From the NCBI GenBank assembly GCA_964479045.1, contig CAYZJI010000002.1, positions 124,001-188,000 of the forward strand: a DNA stretch of 64,000 nucleotides, written 5' to 3'. The stretch comes from 2-02-FULL-47-50 sp964479045. GTDB lineage: Bacteria; Pseudomonadota; Gammaproteobacteria; Eutrophobiales; Eutrophobiaceae. The position numbers were made by a program, and so were the translations under genes. The notes beneath the pieces are model-generated. The model was not told the origin of the DNA and did no database searches. It saw nothing but the letters and a program-made list of their open reading frames with translations. Below are positions 1-8,357 of this stretch, in pieces; the first letter of the stretch is position 1; each line of letters begins with the position of its first letter.

Positions 1-887
1 TGACCATCCTTTCCAAATTTCATCCAGCAAATGTCGTCACCGATACATTCCACTTTCCAGCCGGGAATGGTCGGCGTGAGCATGGCGAGGTTGGTCTTGC
101 CACAGGCGCTGGGGAATGCCCCCGCCACATAACGCACCTTGCCTTTCGAATTGGTGAGTTTCAGGATCAGCATGTGCTCAGCGAGCCAGCCCTGATCGCG
201 GCCCATGACGGACGCGATACGCAGGGCAAAACATTTCTTGCCAAGCAGGGCGTTGCCGCCATAACCGGAACCGTAGGACCAGATTTCACGGGTTTCCGGG
301 AAATGCACAATGTATTTGGTGGTATTGCATGGCCACGGCACATCTTTCTGTCCGTCTGCCAGCGGTGCGCCGACGGTGTGTATGCATGGTACGAACTCTC
401 CATCTGACCCCAGTGCTTCGAGTACTTTCTTGCCGATGCGGGTCATGATGCGCATGTTGGTGACTACATAGGGAGAATCGGAAAGTTCAACACCGATGTG
501 GGCGATATCAGAACCAATCGGGCCCATGCTGAATGGAATGACATACATGGTGCGGCCTTTCATGCAGCCTTTGAACAGACCATCCAGAATGCCGCGCATT
601 TCTTTCGGTTCCATCCAGTTATTGGTGGGGCCGGCATCATCCTGTTTCTGTGAGCAGATATAGGTACGATCTTCCACACGGGCCACGTCTTCTGGGACGG
701 AACGGATGTAATAGCTGTTCGGACGTTTTTTGTCGTCGAGGCGTTTGGCAGTGCCGCCTTTCACCAGGAGGTCCCACATCCGGTTGTTTTCTTCCTCCGA
801 ACCATCACACCAAACGACCTGGCTCGGCTGACACAGCGCGGCCATCTTGTCGACCCACGCCTGCAGTTTTTTGTTGGTTGTACTCAT
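1..887 (-). CDS. pckG: Phosphoenolpyruvate carboxykinase (GTP), N-terminal part, cut by window edge
   Basis: Converts oxaloacetate plus GTP to PEP, CO2 and GDP, the first committed step of gluconeogenesis, in the cytoplasm. The 295 visible codons start at the ATG at 887 and are about half of the roughly 600-residue family length. Seen directly: the P-loop FPSACGKTN at residues 258-266, with the GTP-class catalytic Cys at 262, and the kinase-2 motif GDD at 283-285. The segment around residues 201-218 (EIWSYGSGYGGNALLGKK) is also typical of the GTP class, not the ATP class. An AGG-containing ribosome site lies just upstream. The C-terminus is outside the window, so integrity cannot be judged. 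Confidence 0.95.
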   Translation of the reverse strand, partial: MSTTNKKLQAWVDKMAALCQPSQVVWCDGSEEENNRMWDLLVKGGTAKRLDDKKRPNSYYIRSVPEDVARVEDRTYICSQKQDDAGPTNNWMEPKEMRGILDGLFKGCMKGRTMYVIPFSMGPIGSDIAHIGVELSDSPYVVTNMRIMTRIGKKVLEALGSDGEFVPCIHTVGAPLADGQKDVPWPCNTTKYIVHFPETREIWSYGSGYGGNALLGKKCFALRIASVMGRDQGWLAEHMLILKLTNSKGKVRYVAGAFPSACGKTNLAMLTPTIPGWKVECIGDDICWMKFGKDG

Positions 888-1040
888 GATTACCTGCCCT
901 CTATTTGTTTATTGGGTTTAGTTTTTATGGCTGAAAATGCACGCTAAGACCCCTGCACCGGAAATTCCCCTGGTCTGCCTGCAGCGTGAAGGTGTGGACC
1001 GGTGTTGCTGCGGATATTGCGACGCAGCAAATTATGAGCC

Positions 1041-3098
1041 CTAAGATTTAGAATTGTTCAAGGTTTCCGGGATTAAATCAAGCCGCAAGACCGGCGCGAG
1101 GCACTGATGTCCCTGACAAATGTAGGCGACGGCCTCACTCACGGGCTTTCGGTCCGCCAACAGTCCCGGTAATTCAGATGCATTTGCAGGGATCGGAAAG
1201 ATCATGCTAATGATATCGCTGTGTTTACGGCATATCTGCCACCATTGCCGCAGCTCCTTTTCTTCGCCGCGCAAAATGATCTGCCGCGGTGGCTGCAAAT
1301 AATCTTCCAGTGCATTCAGTAATGAATTATGCGCGGACGGATAGCGCACAATCGAGTGCCATGCCGATTTCAAAACGCGTTCCGCCGCGTCCAGATAACG
1401 TTGTTCCCCGATCAAGTGGCCGAGATGCAGCAACACAGAAGCCGCCACACCATTCCCTGCTGGCGTGGCTTCATCCATGTACGGTTTATTACGCTGTATC
1501 AGTTGTTCGTGATCGTGCGAGGTGAAATAAAATCCGCCTTTGTCCTTGTCTTCAAACGCATCCAGTAACGTTTCCGCAAGGTCAATCGCGAAATTCAGCC
1601 AGTCCATGTTCCAGCGATAATTCAATAATGTGAGGATGCCTTCGATCAGAAACACATAATCATCGAGATAAGCATTCAGATGCGCCTTGCCATCCTTGTA
1701 TGTGGCCAGCAGCCGGTGGTTTTTCCACAAGGTCGTGCGGATGAATTCCACGGCGCGCGCCGCGGAGTCGAAATAGCCTTCATCATCGAATGTGATCGCG
1801 GCGGTCGCCATGCCCTGAATCATCAGGCCATTCCATGAGGTGAGTATTTTTTCATCACGCCCCGGCCAGATGCGTTTATTGCGCACCTCCAGCAATTTGT
1901 GTTTGGCCTGCCGTAATAATGTAATGGCTGTTTTATCCTGTGGATCCAGCCGCGCTCTCACATGCAAATGCCAGTGGCCTTCAAAATTCGGTGGTTCATT
2001 CAGGCCAAAATACTTTTCTGCAACGGCATATTCTTCCGCGCTCAGAATCTCCCGCAGTTCTGTTGTGTCCCACACATAAAACCTGCCTTCATGGCCTTCG
2101 GAATCGGCATCCAGTGTCGAGTAATACGCGCCTTCGGGTGATTGCATGTCACGGATCACCCAGTCTGCGGTTTCCTGCGCTATGGCTTTGTATAGCGGAT
2201 TGCCGGTGATCTGCCAGGCCTGACAATAAAGCGCAAGCAGAGGCCCGTTGTCATAGAGCATTTTCTCGAAATGCGGGATGTCCCATTCCGCATCGACAGA
2301 GTAGCGGCAAAAACCACCACCAATCTGGTCATACACACCGCCATAGGCCATGCGTGTCAGCGTGTGTTCCGCCATGTGCAGCACCGTTTCAGGATTGATT
2401 TCGGAATGGCCCGCTGTGTAATAACGTAACAAACGCGTGAGGTTGGTAGGATGAGGGAATTTGGGTGCTGAACCAAAACCCCCGTGCTCCGGATCAAAAC
2501 TCGCTTCAAGCTGTTGAACGGCCACATGCAAGGCTTCTGGTTTAAGTTGCAGATCGCCATCCACCGGCGGTGCCTGACTAATCCGCAATAACGCATCCTG
2601 CATGGATTTGTTTTGCTGACGGATGGCATCACGTTGTTCTTTATAAAAGTCCGCCACACGCAGCAACAAATCCTTGAAACCGGGCAGGCCATAACGGGAA
2701 GAGGGCGGAAAATACGTGCCACCGAAAAACGGTACATGATCGTCCGGAGTCAGAAACATGGTCAGCGGCCAGCCGCCGGTGCGCTGGGTCAGCAGATGCT
2801 GTGCGGTCTGGTAAATCTTGTCGATGTCCGGCCGTTCCTCCCGGTCCACCTTGATATTAATGAAATACTCATTCATCACTGCCGCCGTCGTTTCATCCTC
2901 AAACGACTCATGCGCCATCACATGACACCAGTGACAGGCGGAATAGCCGATGGACAGCAATATCGGTTTGTCATGCTGCCGCGCCCGTTCCAGCGCCTCC
3001 GCGCCCCATGGATGCCACTCCACCGGATTATGCGCATGCTGCAGCAGATAAGGCGATGTTTCGTTTATCAGTGCGTTGGTATGCTTCTGGTTTTTCAT
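1041..3098 (-). CDS. DUF255 / YyaL-type thioredoxin-domain protein
   Basis: A 685-residue cytoplasmic protein of the YyaL/SPATA20 family. An N-terminal thioredoxin-like domain carries CHWC at residues 55-58 followed by HVMAHESF, the family signature. The rest is predicted to be an alpha/alpha toroid like N-acylglucosamine epimerases and glycosidases. Family biochemistry is poorly defined, so a redox or sugar-processing role is inference. Length is full for the family and no frame break is seen. It is divergent from lgt, with 76 bp between the two starts. Confidence 0.9.
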   Translation of the reverse strand: MKNQKHTNALINETSPYLLQHAHNPVEWHPWGAEALERARQHDKPILLSIGYSACHWCHVMAHESFEDETTAAVMNEYFINIKVDREERPDIDKIYQTAQHLLTQRTGGWPLTMFLTPDDHVPFFGGTYFPPSSRYGLPGFKDLLLRVADFYKEQRDAIRQQNKSMQDALLRISQAPPVDGDLQLKPEALHVAVQQLEASFDPEHGGFGSAPKFPHPTNLTRLLRYYTAGHSEINPETVLHMAEHTLTRMAYGGVYDQIGGGFCRYSVDAEWDIPHFEKMLYDNGPLLALYCQAWQITGNPLYKAIAQETADWVIRDMQSPEGAYYSTLDADSEGHEGRFYVWDTTELREILSAEEYAVAEKYFGLNEPPNFEGHWHLHVRARLDPQDKTAITLLRQAKHKLLEVRNKRIWPGRDEKILTSWNGLMIQGMATAAITFDDEGYFDSAARAVEFIRTTLWKNHRLLATYKDGKAHLNAYLDDYVFLIEGILTLLNYRWNMDWLNFAIDLAETLLDAFEDKDKGGFYFTSHDHEQLIQRNKPYMDEATPAGNGVAASVLLHLGHLIGEQRYLDAAERVLKSAWHSIVRYPSAHNSLLNALEDYLQPPRQIILRGEEKELRQWWQICRKHSDIISMIFPIPANASELPGLLADRKPVSEAVAYICQGHQCLAPVLRLDLIPETLNNSKS

Positions 3099-3174
3099 GG
3101 ATGGTGAAATTGCCGGAATGTGTTCTCACTATAACGCATTCACAGTCCGCGCTTCATGCTAAACTACATACCCG

Positions 3175-4017
3175 ATGCTGACCTATCCGAACATCGACCC
3201 CATTGCCTTTTCCCTCGGCCCGATCCATGTCCGCTGGTACGGCATCAGCTACGTCGTCGGCATTATCATCGCCTGGTGGTTGCTCAACAAACGCGCCGAA
3301 AAAGACTTTCGCTGGTTGCCGGATCAGGTGGCCGATCTGGTTTTTTACGCCACCATCGGTATCATCATCGGCGGCCGTCTTGGTTCTGTTATTTTCTATA
3401 ACCTGCCGTATTATCTCGAACATCCGTTCGACATTATCAAGATCAATCAGGGTGGCATGTCCTTTCATGGCGGTTTAATCGGTGTCATTCTTGCCATTTG
3501 GTATTTCGGTCATAAAAGCAAAAAAGGATTTTTTACGGTCAGTGATTTTCTGGCGCCGGTGGTGCCGGTGGGATTGTTCTTTGGCCGTATTGCGAATTTT
3601 ATTAACGGCGAACTCTGGGGCGGGCCATCCACCTTGCCCTGGGCCATGGTGTTTCCGCACCCGGATGCTGGCGATATCGCCCGCCATCCTTCACAACTCT
3701 ACGAAGCCTTGCTCGAAGGCGTGTTGCTGTTCCTGATTCTATGGGTCTATTCAGCACGCCCACGTCCGGCCATGGCGGTCTCAGGCTTGTTCCTGTTCGG
3801 TTATGGTGTGTTTCGCTCCGGTGTTGAATTCGTACGCGAACCGGATCAGCATATTGGTTATCTGGCATTTGAATGGTTGACCATGGGACATTTGCTGTCT
3901 TTGCCGATGATAATCGCCGGCATGGTCATGATTGGACTTGCCTACAAGCACGCCAAGGGTAACCGGCGCCCCTCCCGCATCAACCGCGAATTAATGAAGA
4001 ACGAAATTACGGAATGA
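3175..4017 (+). CDS. lgt: Prolipoprotein diacylglyceryl transferase
   Basis: Inner-membrane enzyme that moves diacylglycerol from phosphatidylglycerol to the lipobox Cys of prolipoproteins. The 280 residues include several hydrophobic segments, the conserved SFHGG around residue 96-100 (essential His 98) and the family signature GRIANFINGELWG at 137-149. The start is the ATG at 3175; the Shine-Dalgarno sequence is weak. It is followed, across a repeat-filled gap, by thyA, the same lgt-thyA order found in enterobacteria. It would process the lipoproteins in this window, such as the NodT-type protein. Confidence 0.96.
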   Translation: MLTYPNIDPIAFSLGPIHVRWYGISYVVGIIIAWWLLNKRAEKDFRWLPDQVADLVFYATIGIIIGGRLGSVIFYNLPYYLEHPFDIIKINQGGMSFHGGLIGVILAIWYFGHKSKKGFFTVSDFLAPVVPVGLFFGRIANFINGELWGGPSTLPWAMVFPHPDAGDIARHPSQLYEALLEGVLLFLILWVYSARPRPAMAVSGLFLFGYGVFRSGVEFVREPDQHIGYLAFEWLTMGHLLSLPMIIAGMVMIGLAYKHAKGNRRPSRINRELMKNEITE

Positions 4018-4018
4018 A

Positions 4019-4214
4019 AACGTGAAGCGTGAAGTATGAAACGTGAAGCGATAAATTCTGTTTGTGAGATGGGGCCCCAACCTGAGAAATTTTCTGTAGG
4101 GCACCTCTGTGAGGTGCCTGTTTTTATGGCAAGTCGCAGACTTGCCCTACAGCAGATTTCAAACTGAGCCACTGCCTGTTTGCGAGATACGCTTCACGAG
4201 ATACGAGATACGAA
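4019..4214. repeat. Inverted arrays of degenerate 7-mers around a double hairpin (lgt-thyA gap)
   Basis: Directly seen. Positions 4019-4050 hold about four 7-base units of the type ACGTGAA, GCGTGAA, GTATGAA. Positions 4182-4214 hold opposite-strand units of the type CTCGTAT and CTCGTGA. The arms share CGTGAAGCG/CGCTTCACG. Between them lies a 75-bp double-hairpin element (separate entry). The right array forms the sequence immediately 5' of the thyA start. Confidence 0.7.
4086..4160. repeat. 75-bp inverted-repeat element with two internal hairpins
   Basis: The outer arms at 4086-4103 and 4143-4160 are complementary in 16 of 18 positions (core CTGTAGGGCA/TGCCCTACAG). Inside are hairpin GGCACCT-ctgtg-AGGTGCC and hairpin GGCAAGTC-gca-GACTTGCC. 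This clover-like structure looks like a small non-autonomous mobile or REP-type element. It may also act as a transcription attenuator between lgt and thyA. Confidence 0.75.
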
Positions 4215-4218
4215 AAGA

Positions 4219-5013
4219 ATGAAACAATATCTAAACCTCATGCGTCATGTAAAGGAACACGGTGTACGCAAGGATGATCGCACTGGCACCGGCACCCTGA
4301 GCGTATTTGGGTACCAGATGCGGTTTGATATCAGCGAAAAATTTCCGGCCATCACTACCAAGAAACTGCATTTTAAATCCATCATTCACGAATTGCTGTG
4401 GTTTCTGAAAGGTGAAACCAACATCCAGTATCTCAAGGATAACAATGTCACCATCTGGGATGAATGGGCGGATGAAAAGGGCAATCTCGGTCCTGTTTAT
4501 GGTTCGCAATGGCGCTCATGGCACACGGTGGATGGCCGCACCATTGATCAGATATCACAGGTGATCGACCAAATCAAAAAAAACCCGGATTCACGCCGTC
4601 TGATTGTAAGCGCATGGAATGTGGGTGAGATTGATAAAATGGCGCTCGCGCCGTGCCATGCATTTTTCCAGTTCTATGTGGCGAATGGAAAACTTTCCTG
4701 CCAGTTGTATCAACGCAGTGCCGATATTTTTCTGGGCGTACCTTTTAATATCGCTTCGTATGCACTACTCACCATGATGATTGCCCAAGTAACCGGGCTC
4801 AAACCTGGCGAACTTGTACACACGCTCGGTGATGCGCATTTATATCTGAATCATATGCAGCAGGTGGAGACTCAACTTGAACGCGAACCCATGCCGCTGC
4901 CGGTGATGAAGATCAATCCCGCCGTGAAAACCATCTTCGATTTCAGATATGAAGACTTCGAATTGGTGGGCTATCAATCCCATCCCGCAATCCCGGCGCC
5001 GATTGCGGTGTGA
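4219..5013 (+). CDS. thyA: Thymidylate synthase
   Basis: Converts dUMP to dTMP using methylenetetrahydrofolate, releasing dihydrofolate that FolA (41148-41639) recycles. From the ATG at 4219 the protein is 264 residues, the exact Escherichia coli-type length, with MKQYLNLM at the start and catalytic Cys146 in LAPCHAFFQFYV. An in-frame upstream ATG at 4180 would add 13 residues translated from the repeat array, so I reject that start. It ends about 30 bp from a convergent small gene. Confidence 0.97.
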   Translation: MKQYLNLMRHVKEHGVRKDDRTGTGTLSVFGYQMRFDISEKFPAITTKKLHFKSIIHELLWFLKGETNIQYLKDNNVTIWDEWADEKGNLGPVYGSQWRSWHTVDGRTIDQISQVIDQIKKNPDSRRLIVSAWNVGEIDKMALAPCHAFFQFYVANGKLSCQLYQRSADIFLGVPFNIASYALLTMMIAQVTGLKPGELVHTLGDAHLYLNHMQQVETQLEREPMPLPVMKINPAVKTIFDFRYEDFELVGYQSHPAIPAPIAV

Positions 5014-5046
5014 AGATAAACAAATTTTGAATGCAGCAACGGGTAT

Positions 5047-5310
5047 TCAGGATTTAAGGCGTCTGGCTCCCCGGATCATATTTAGTGGCAACACGGACGG
5101 GGCGGGATCGCACTCAATATATTTGATATTGCTGTAAGGGATTACAATTAGTTTATTGTCCAGTTCGACAGCCATAGCATTCCGGGTTAAAGATCGTTCA
5201 ATATCATCACCCAGCCCGAATTCTTTGGCCGCAGAAATCCGCACCTCGAATTTCAAGGTTTCTCCCTCAATGAGATGAACAGTAACAGTTACAAGATCTT
5301 GTTCAGCCAT
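5047..5310 (-). CDS. Small conserved-looking hypothetical protein (87 aa)
   Basis: Not recognised. The 87 residues are soluble and acidic in the first half, with alternating hydrophobic positions suggesting beta strands (VTVTVHLI, KLIVIPYSNIKYIE) and a basic C-terminal tail (RGARRLKS). It is the last gene of a leftward run starting at 7743, 40 bp after the preceding gene, so it may be co-transcribed with the exported-protein operon. It has no signal peptide, unlike the three genes before it. No function is proposed. Confidence 0.6.
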   Translation of the reverse strand: MAEQDLVTVTVHLIEGETLKFEVRISAAKEFGLGDDIERSLTRNAMAVELDNKLIVIPYSNIKYIECDPAPSVLPLNMIRGARRLKS

Positions 5311-5350
5311 TTATGTTGTATGCCAGTTATTGTTAATCGGTCTTTACAGT

Positions 5351-6601
5351 TCAAAACCCGGGCAGTGACAGTTTGTTTTCTGCATTTTCAACCACTACCC
5401 ATCCCATTTTTTCTATGGATTCCCTGGCCAGCGGGCTCATGCTGCCGGTAACCACAATTTCCTTCCCGCTGATGCCTTCCATCCGGGCAACCTCACTGTC
5501 GACAGATGCAGCCAGTGCCGAGAGACCCTTGGTCCAGAGCATATAATCGAGGGGTACATTGAACACGATCTTGCCGCTCCTGGTTTTGGCAGTTGTAACT
5601 GTGCCAACCGTGACAAAGCTTTCAATCGGTTCCACGCTTTGATCATAGGATGCGTACATCTGCGCCTGGCGCTGGCGGAAGTATGCAATGTCCGGATTAT
5701 CAGTCAAGGTCGCGAATTTGATGTAATCAGCGCGGTTGGCTGTATTTTTCATGCCGGCCAGCGCCGCGACCAGGTAGGTCTGTTCCCGTGGTGTAAATAT
5801 GCTGTTGGCAATAAATATGTCCGCGATGTCCTGACTGACGCCCATGGCAGCAAGCTTCTCACGGTTTATTTTGCGCAAATCGGCCGGTGCCTTGTCATGC
5901 ATCACGCCTTCCATCAACTCGGTACCGCCAGTGACCGAAACCGCCACACCCGCGCCGCCCGGAACCGCCATCAATAATCCACTCATGACCAGGGTCCCGG
6001 TGCCTCCGGCGCTTGACAGTTTATTCAGTTCGTCCTGGAGAATTTTGTTATCGGAGTATACATCCACACCGAATTTATAACCGATGTCACGTTTGGCTTT
6101 TTCATAACCCAGCAGGCTTGCCATGCGGCTGCCTTCGGCATCGCTGCGTGAACCGCCAGTGAGATTTTCACCAGCGCGGGAAAAAAGTTTTCCGACACCG
6201 GACAGCGATTCTGAAACGGTTCCCACCGGGTCCTTGATAAGATCTCCTGCACCTTCAACAACAGCGCCCGCTTTCTCCTTCATGCCTTTGCTGAACTCTT
6301 CGGAGCCCTGGATTTTTTTCATCTCCGCAACGGCGGCAATTTCACGGATATATTTTCTGAGTTTGGCGGTGGAGGTAACGCTGACGTCTCCAAATTCAGA
6401 ATGGATCGTATAGGAATTCAGGAAGCCGTCATTGGTCACGGTTTCATCGACCTGATGATGAGTGCCTTTCAGCAAGTCCGGTGGCAGGATTTTTGAAGCA
6501 TTGAGTGTGGCAGATGATTCATAGGACTGCACCGCATGGCAGGCGAAAGACAGCAGTATTAATCCGGCTATGGTGCTGAACGACTTGCTGAATTTGTTCA
6601 T
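5351..6601 (-). CDS. Exported hypothetical protein (416 aa)
   Basis: Not recognised. It has a clear N-terminal signal peptide (hydrophobic core TIAGLILLSFA, probable cleavage after CHA). A Gly-rich hydrophobic stretch around residues 205-225 (LVMSGLLMAVPGGAGVAV) could insert into or touch a membrane. The rest is mixed helical. The start at 6601 is preceded by AGGAAA at a suitable distance. It lies in the leftward operon of small envelope proteins, 62 bp after the preceding gene and 40 bp before the 87-residue gene. Periplasmic or envelope location is inferred. Confidence 0.65.
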   Translation of the reverse strand: MNKFSKSFSTIAGLILLSFACHAVQSYESSATLNASKILPPDLLKGTHHQVDETVTNDGFLNSYTIHSEFGDVSVTSTAKLRKYIREIAAVAEMKKIQGSEEFSKGMKEKAGAVVEGAGDLIKDPVGTVSESLSGVGKLFSRAGENLTGGSRSDAEGSRMASLLGYEKAKRDIGYKFGVDVYSDNKILQDELNKLSSAGGTGTLVMSGLLMAVPGGAGVAVSVTGGTELMEGVMHDKAPADLRKINREKLAAMGVSQDIADIFIANSIFTPREQTYLVAALAGMKNTANRADYIKFATLTDNPDIAYFRQRQAQMYASYDQSVEPIESFVTVGTVTTAKTRSGKIVFNVPLDYMLWTKGLSALAASVDSEVARMEGISGKEIVVTGSMSPLARESIEKMGWVVVENAENKLSLPGF

Positions 6602-6663
6602 AAAATAATGTTTCCTGTATAGATTGAAAATGATGAAATTAAACAGACTGATATCGATAATAA

Positions 6664-7134
6664 TTATGGAACCGTTATTTCCACTTTGAAGATGTTCTTG
6701 TTACCTTTTTCCGATTGAATCTCGCGCACAAAACTGCCTGTTCCGGTAGCGCCCGCCCATTTTCCGCTGCCGCCTATCACTTCAAATTCTCCGCCTTCTT
6801 CATTTTTGGCAGTGCCTTTGATATCAAAACTGTCTTCTTCGGATTCCTTCAGGTTGCAATAAAAGCTGGTAGTAATAGTTTCGTCTGTTTTTTGCAGACC
6901 CATACCAACGCATGTGATGGTGTGCATGGTAGGAGGTTCCCCTGACATTGCAACGATACCGGCGGATTGCGTGATCAATACGCCGTCACCGTTTCCAAGC
7001 GGCATCAGGCTTTTGACGGGCGAGGCGTAAACCGTGCCAGTGTATTTTGCCGTCTGGCCGGCCAAGACGGTGTTTGAGATCAGTATCAAAAGCATGACAC
7101 CGGGGGTGATATATTTTGTTCTAGCCGTTTTCAT
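6664..7134 (-). CDS. Exported beta-barrel-like hypothetical protein (156 aa)
   Basis: A signal peptide (ITPGVMLLILISNTVLA) is followed by about 130 residues of beta-rich sequence. The run GGSGKWAGATGTGSFV near the C-terminus resembles the repeated Gly-rich strand motif of allene-oxide-cyclase-like or DUF3224-like small barrels. This is a weak pattern match, not an assignment. AGGAG lies about 5 bases before the ATG. It is the second gene of the leftward operon, 27 bp after the glycine-zipper gene. Confidence 0.6.
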   Translation of the reverse strand: MKTARTKYITPGVMLLILISNTVLAGQTAKYTGTVYASPVKSLMPLGNGDGVLITQSAGIVAMSGEPPTMHTITCVGMGLQKTDETITTSFYCNLKESEEDSFDIKGTAKNEEGGEFEVIGGSGKWAGATGTGSFVREIQSEKGNKNIFKVEITVP

Positions 7135-7161
7135 GAATGCTCCTGTTGCACAATTGCAGGA

Positions 7162-7743
7162 TTACTGGACTGTATAATTGAGTGAAGACATACATACGCC
7201 AAAGGCACGGCGATAGCCGTTTGCCTGAGCATTGATTTGCTGCTCATAGGCCGCCTGTTGCTGGGCCTGTTGCTGGGCCTGATGCTGATACCAGGCAGCT
7301 TCTTCCGATTTGCGCTGATTGCGTTTTATGCCGCCAAACAATGCCGCTGATGCCGCACCGATGGCGGCGCCTGTTCCGGCATTACCTGCAATGGCGCCGC
7401 CAATAGCACCGAGTGCAGCACCTCCCGCAGCATCCTTGACTACACCACCCTGCCCGGTTTCACCGCTGCCGAAATACCCACTTGAACTCGGGGGTGGAGC
7501 AACGGAATAGCTTGGTGGCGGTGCATAATTCAATGTGGGATCAAAACCGGTCTGGGACACTGCCCAGTTGTGACAGAACATGTTGTCTTTGCGGATCTTC
7601 TCATCAGATTGTCCGCCGGTAGGGTAGGCATATGTCCCTGCACCGATTCCCTGTGCGTGGGCCAGCCCCATGCCGGAGAAAAATGTAATCAGAACGCTGC
7701 AAATAACGGGTTGAATTTGTATATATGATTTGGCTGTGAACAT
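7162..7743 (-). CDS. Exported glycine-zipper protein (193 aa)
   Basis: A signal peptide is followed by a Pro/Ser/Tyr-rich linker and a YMGG-type glycine zipper of about 40 residues with small residues every four positions (AAGGAALGAIGGAIAGNAG). A Gln/Ala-rich helix (QAQQQAQQQAAYEQQ) comes next, with a Cys near the C-terminus. Such zippers insert in the outer membrane or form helical oligomers; the exact role here is unknown. It is the first gene of the leftward operon. A perfect FNR box and a -10 TATAAT stand 5' of it, and AGGAA precedes the ATG. Confidence 0.7.
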   Translation of the reverse strand: MFTAKSYIQIQPVICSVLITFFSGMGLAHAQGIGAGTYAYPTGGQSDEKIRKDNMFCHNWAVSQTGFDPTLNYAPPPSYSVAPPPSSSGYFGSGETGQGGVVKDAAGGAALGAIGGAIAGNAGTGAAIGAASAALFGGIKRNQRKSEEAAWYQHQAQQQAQQQAAYEQQINAQANGYRRAFGVCMSSLNYTVQ

Positions 7744-7779
7744 ACCGGGGTTCCTGAATAATCTACGGGTAAGTTGAAT

Positions 7780-7819
7780 ATTATATAAAAACCTGAAAAT
7801 GAATTTTGATTTGGATCAA
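7780..7819 (-). promoter_or_regulatory. FNR/ANR-type class II promoter of the exported-protein operon
   Basis: A perfect TTGAT-TTGG-ATCAA box occupies 7806-7819, centred at 7812.5. On the minus strand TATAAT lies at 7785-7780, giving a predicted start near 7773, about 40 bases from the box centre, as expected for class II FNR activation. The nearest gene in that direction starts at 7743. Confidence 0.75.
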
Positions 7820-7866
7820 TATCTACAAGGCAGAAATTAAGGATGATATACGCTCTCTTTATCGAA

Positions 7867-8217
7867 TTATGCCCGATGTTCCGCTTTTATGACCAGCCGG
7901 CTGTCCGGGTTGTCTTCTACATGCCCATGCAGGGTCATGGATTCGCCCTCGATTACTCCTTTGAAAATCAGCCGTCCTTCTGGCCCAAACGGGCTGCGTA
8001 CAATATCGTTGTATTGGGTCGCATTCAGGGTGATTTCAATGTTTGTTCCATTAACGCGATAAGTGCCCACAAAATAGTAGGACAGTCCGCCGCCCAATAG
8101 CCTGTTTCCGGAGAGTACAAATATGCCGCCGCGATTCAGTTGTTCTTCAACCTGGAGCCCCCCGAACTCTTCTTCGCTTTTGGCGAATTGTATTGTCCAT
8201 AATCCTTCAAGAGCCAT
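7867..8217 (-). CDS. GrlR-like regulatory-fold protein (116 aa)
   Basis: Starts at the ATG at 8217, which has AAGGGG 9 bases upstream; a start 10 codons earlier lacks this. The sequence MALEGLWTIQF, then GGLSYYFVGTYRV and IEITLNATQY, follows the pattern of the GrlR family, a small lipocalin-like barrel first known as a negative regulator of the LEE locus. No type III secretion genes are present, so a different regulatory or ligand-binding role is likely. It stands 60 bp or so upstream of the FNR-controlled operon, on the same strand. Confidence 0.6.
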   Translation of the reverse strand: MALEGLWTIQFAKSEEEFGGLQVEEQLNRGGIFVLSGNRLLGGGLSYYFVGTYRVNGTNIEITLNATQYNDIVRSPFGPEGRLIFKGVIEGESMTLHGHVEDNPDSRLVIKAEHRA

Positions 8218-8357
8218 TATGATTTTCCCCTTGTGAGAAACTACCATTGTCTTCTGTTTGTAAAGATTTTATACAATTATGCTAGAGTTGGCAGAGAAAA
8301 AATTCTGGATAATTTTCAGAGATAAATATTCATTCCGACCCGATTTGCCTAAAACAC

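Noticed and set aside
2613..3107. 164-codon open frame opposite the DUF255 gene
   Set aside because: Overlaps a well-supported gene, has no family pattern and no ribosome site of note.
4180..4218. An in-frame ATG upstream of thyA, adding 13 residues
   Set aside because: The extra residues come from the 7-mer array, and the ATG at 4219 gives the standard 264-residue enzyme.
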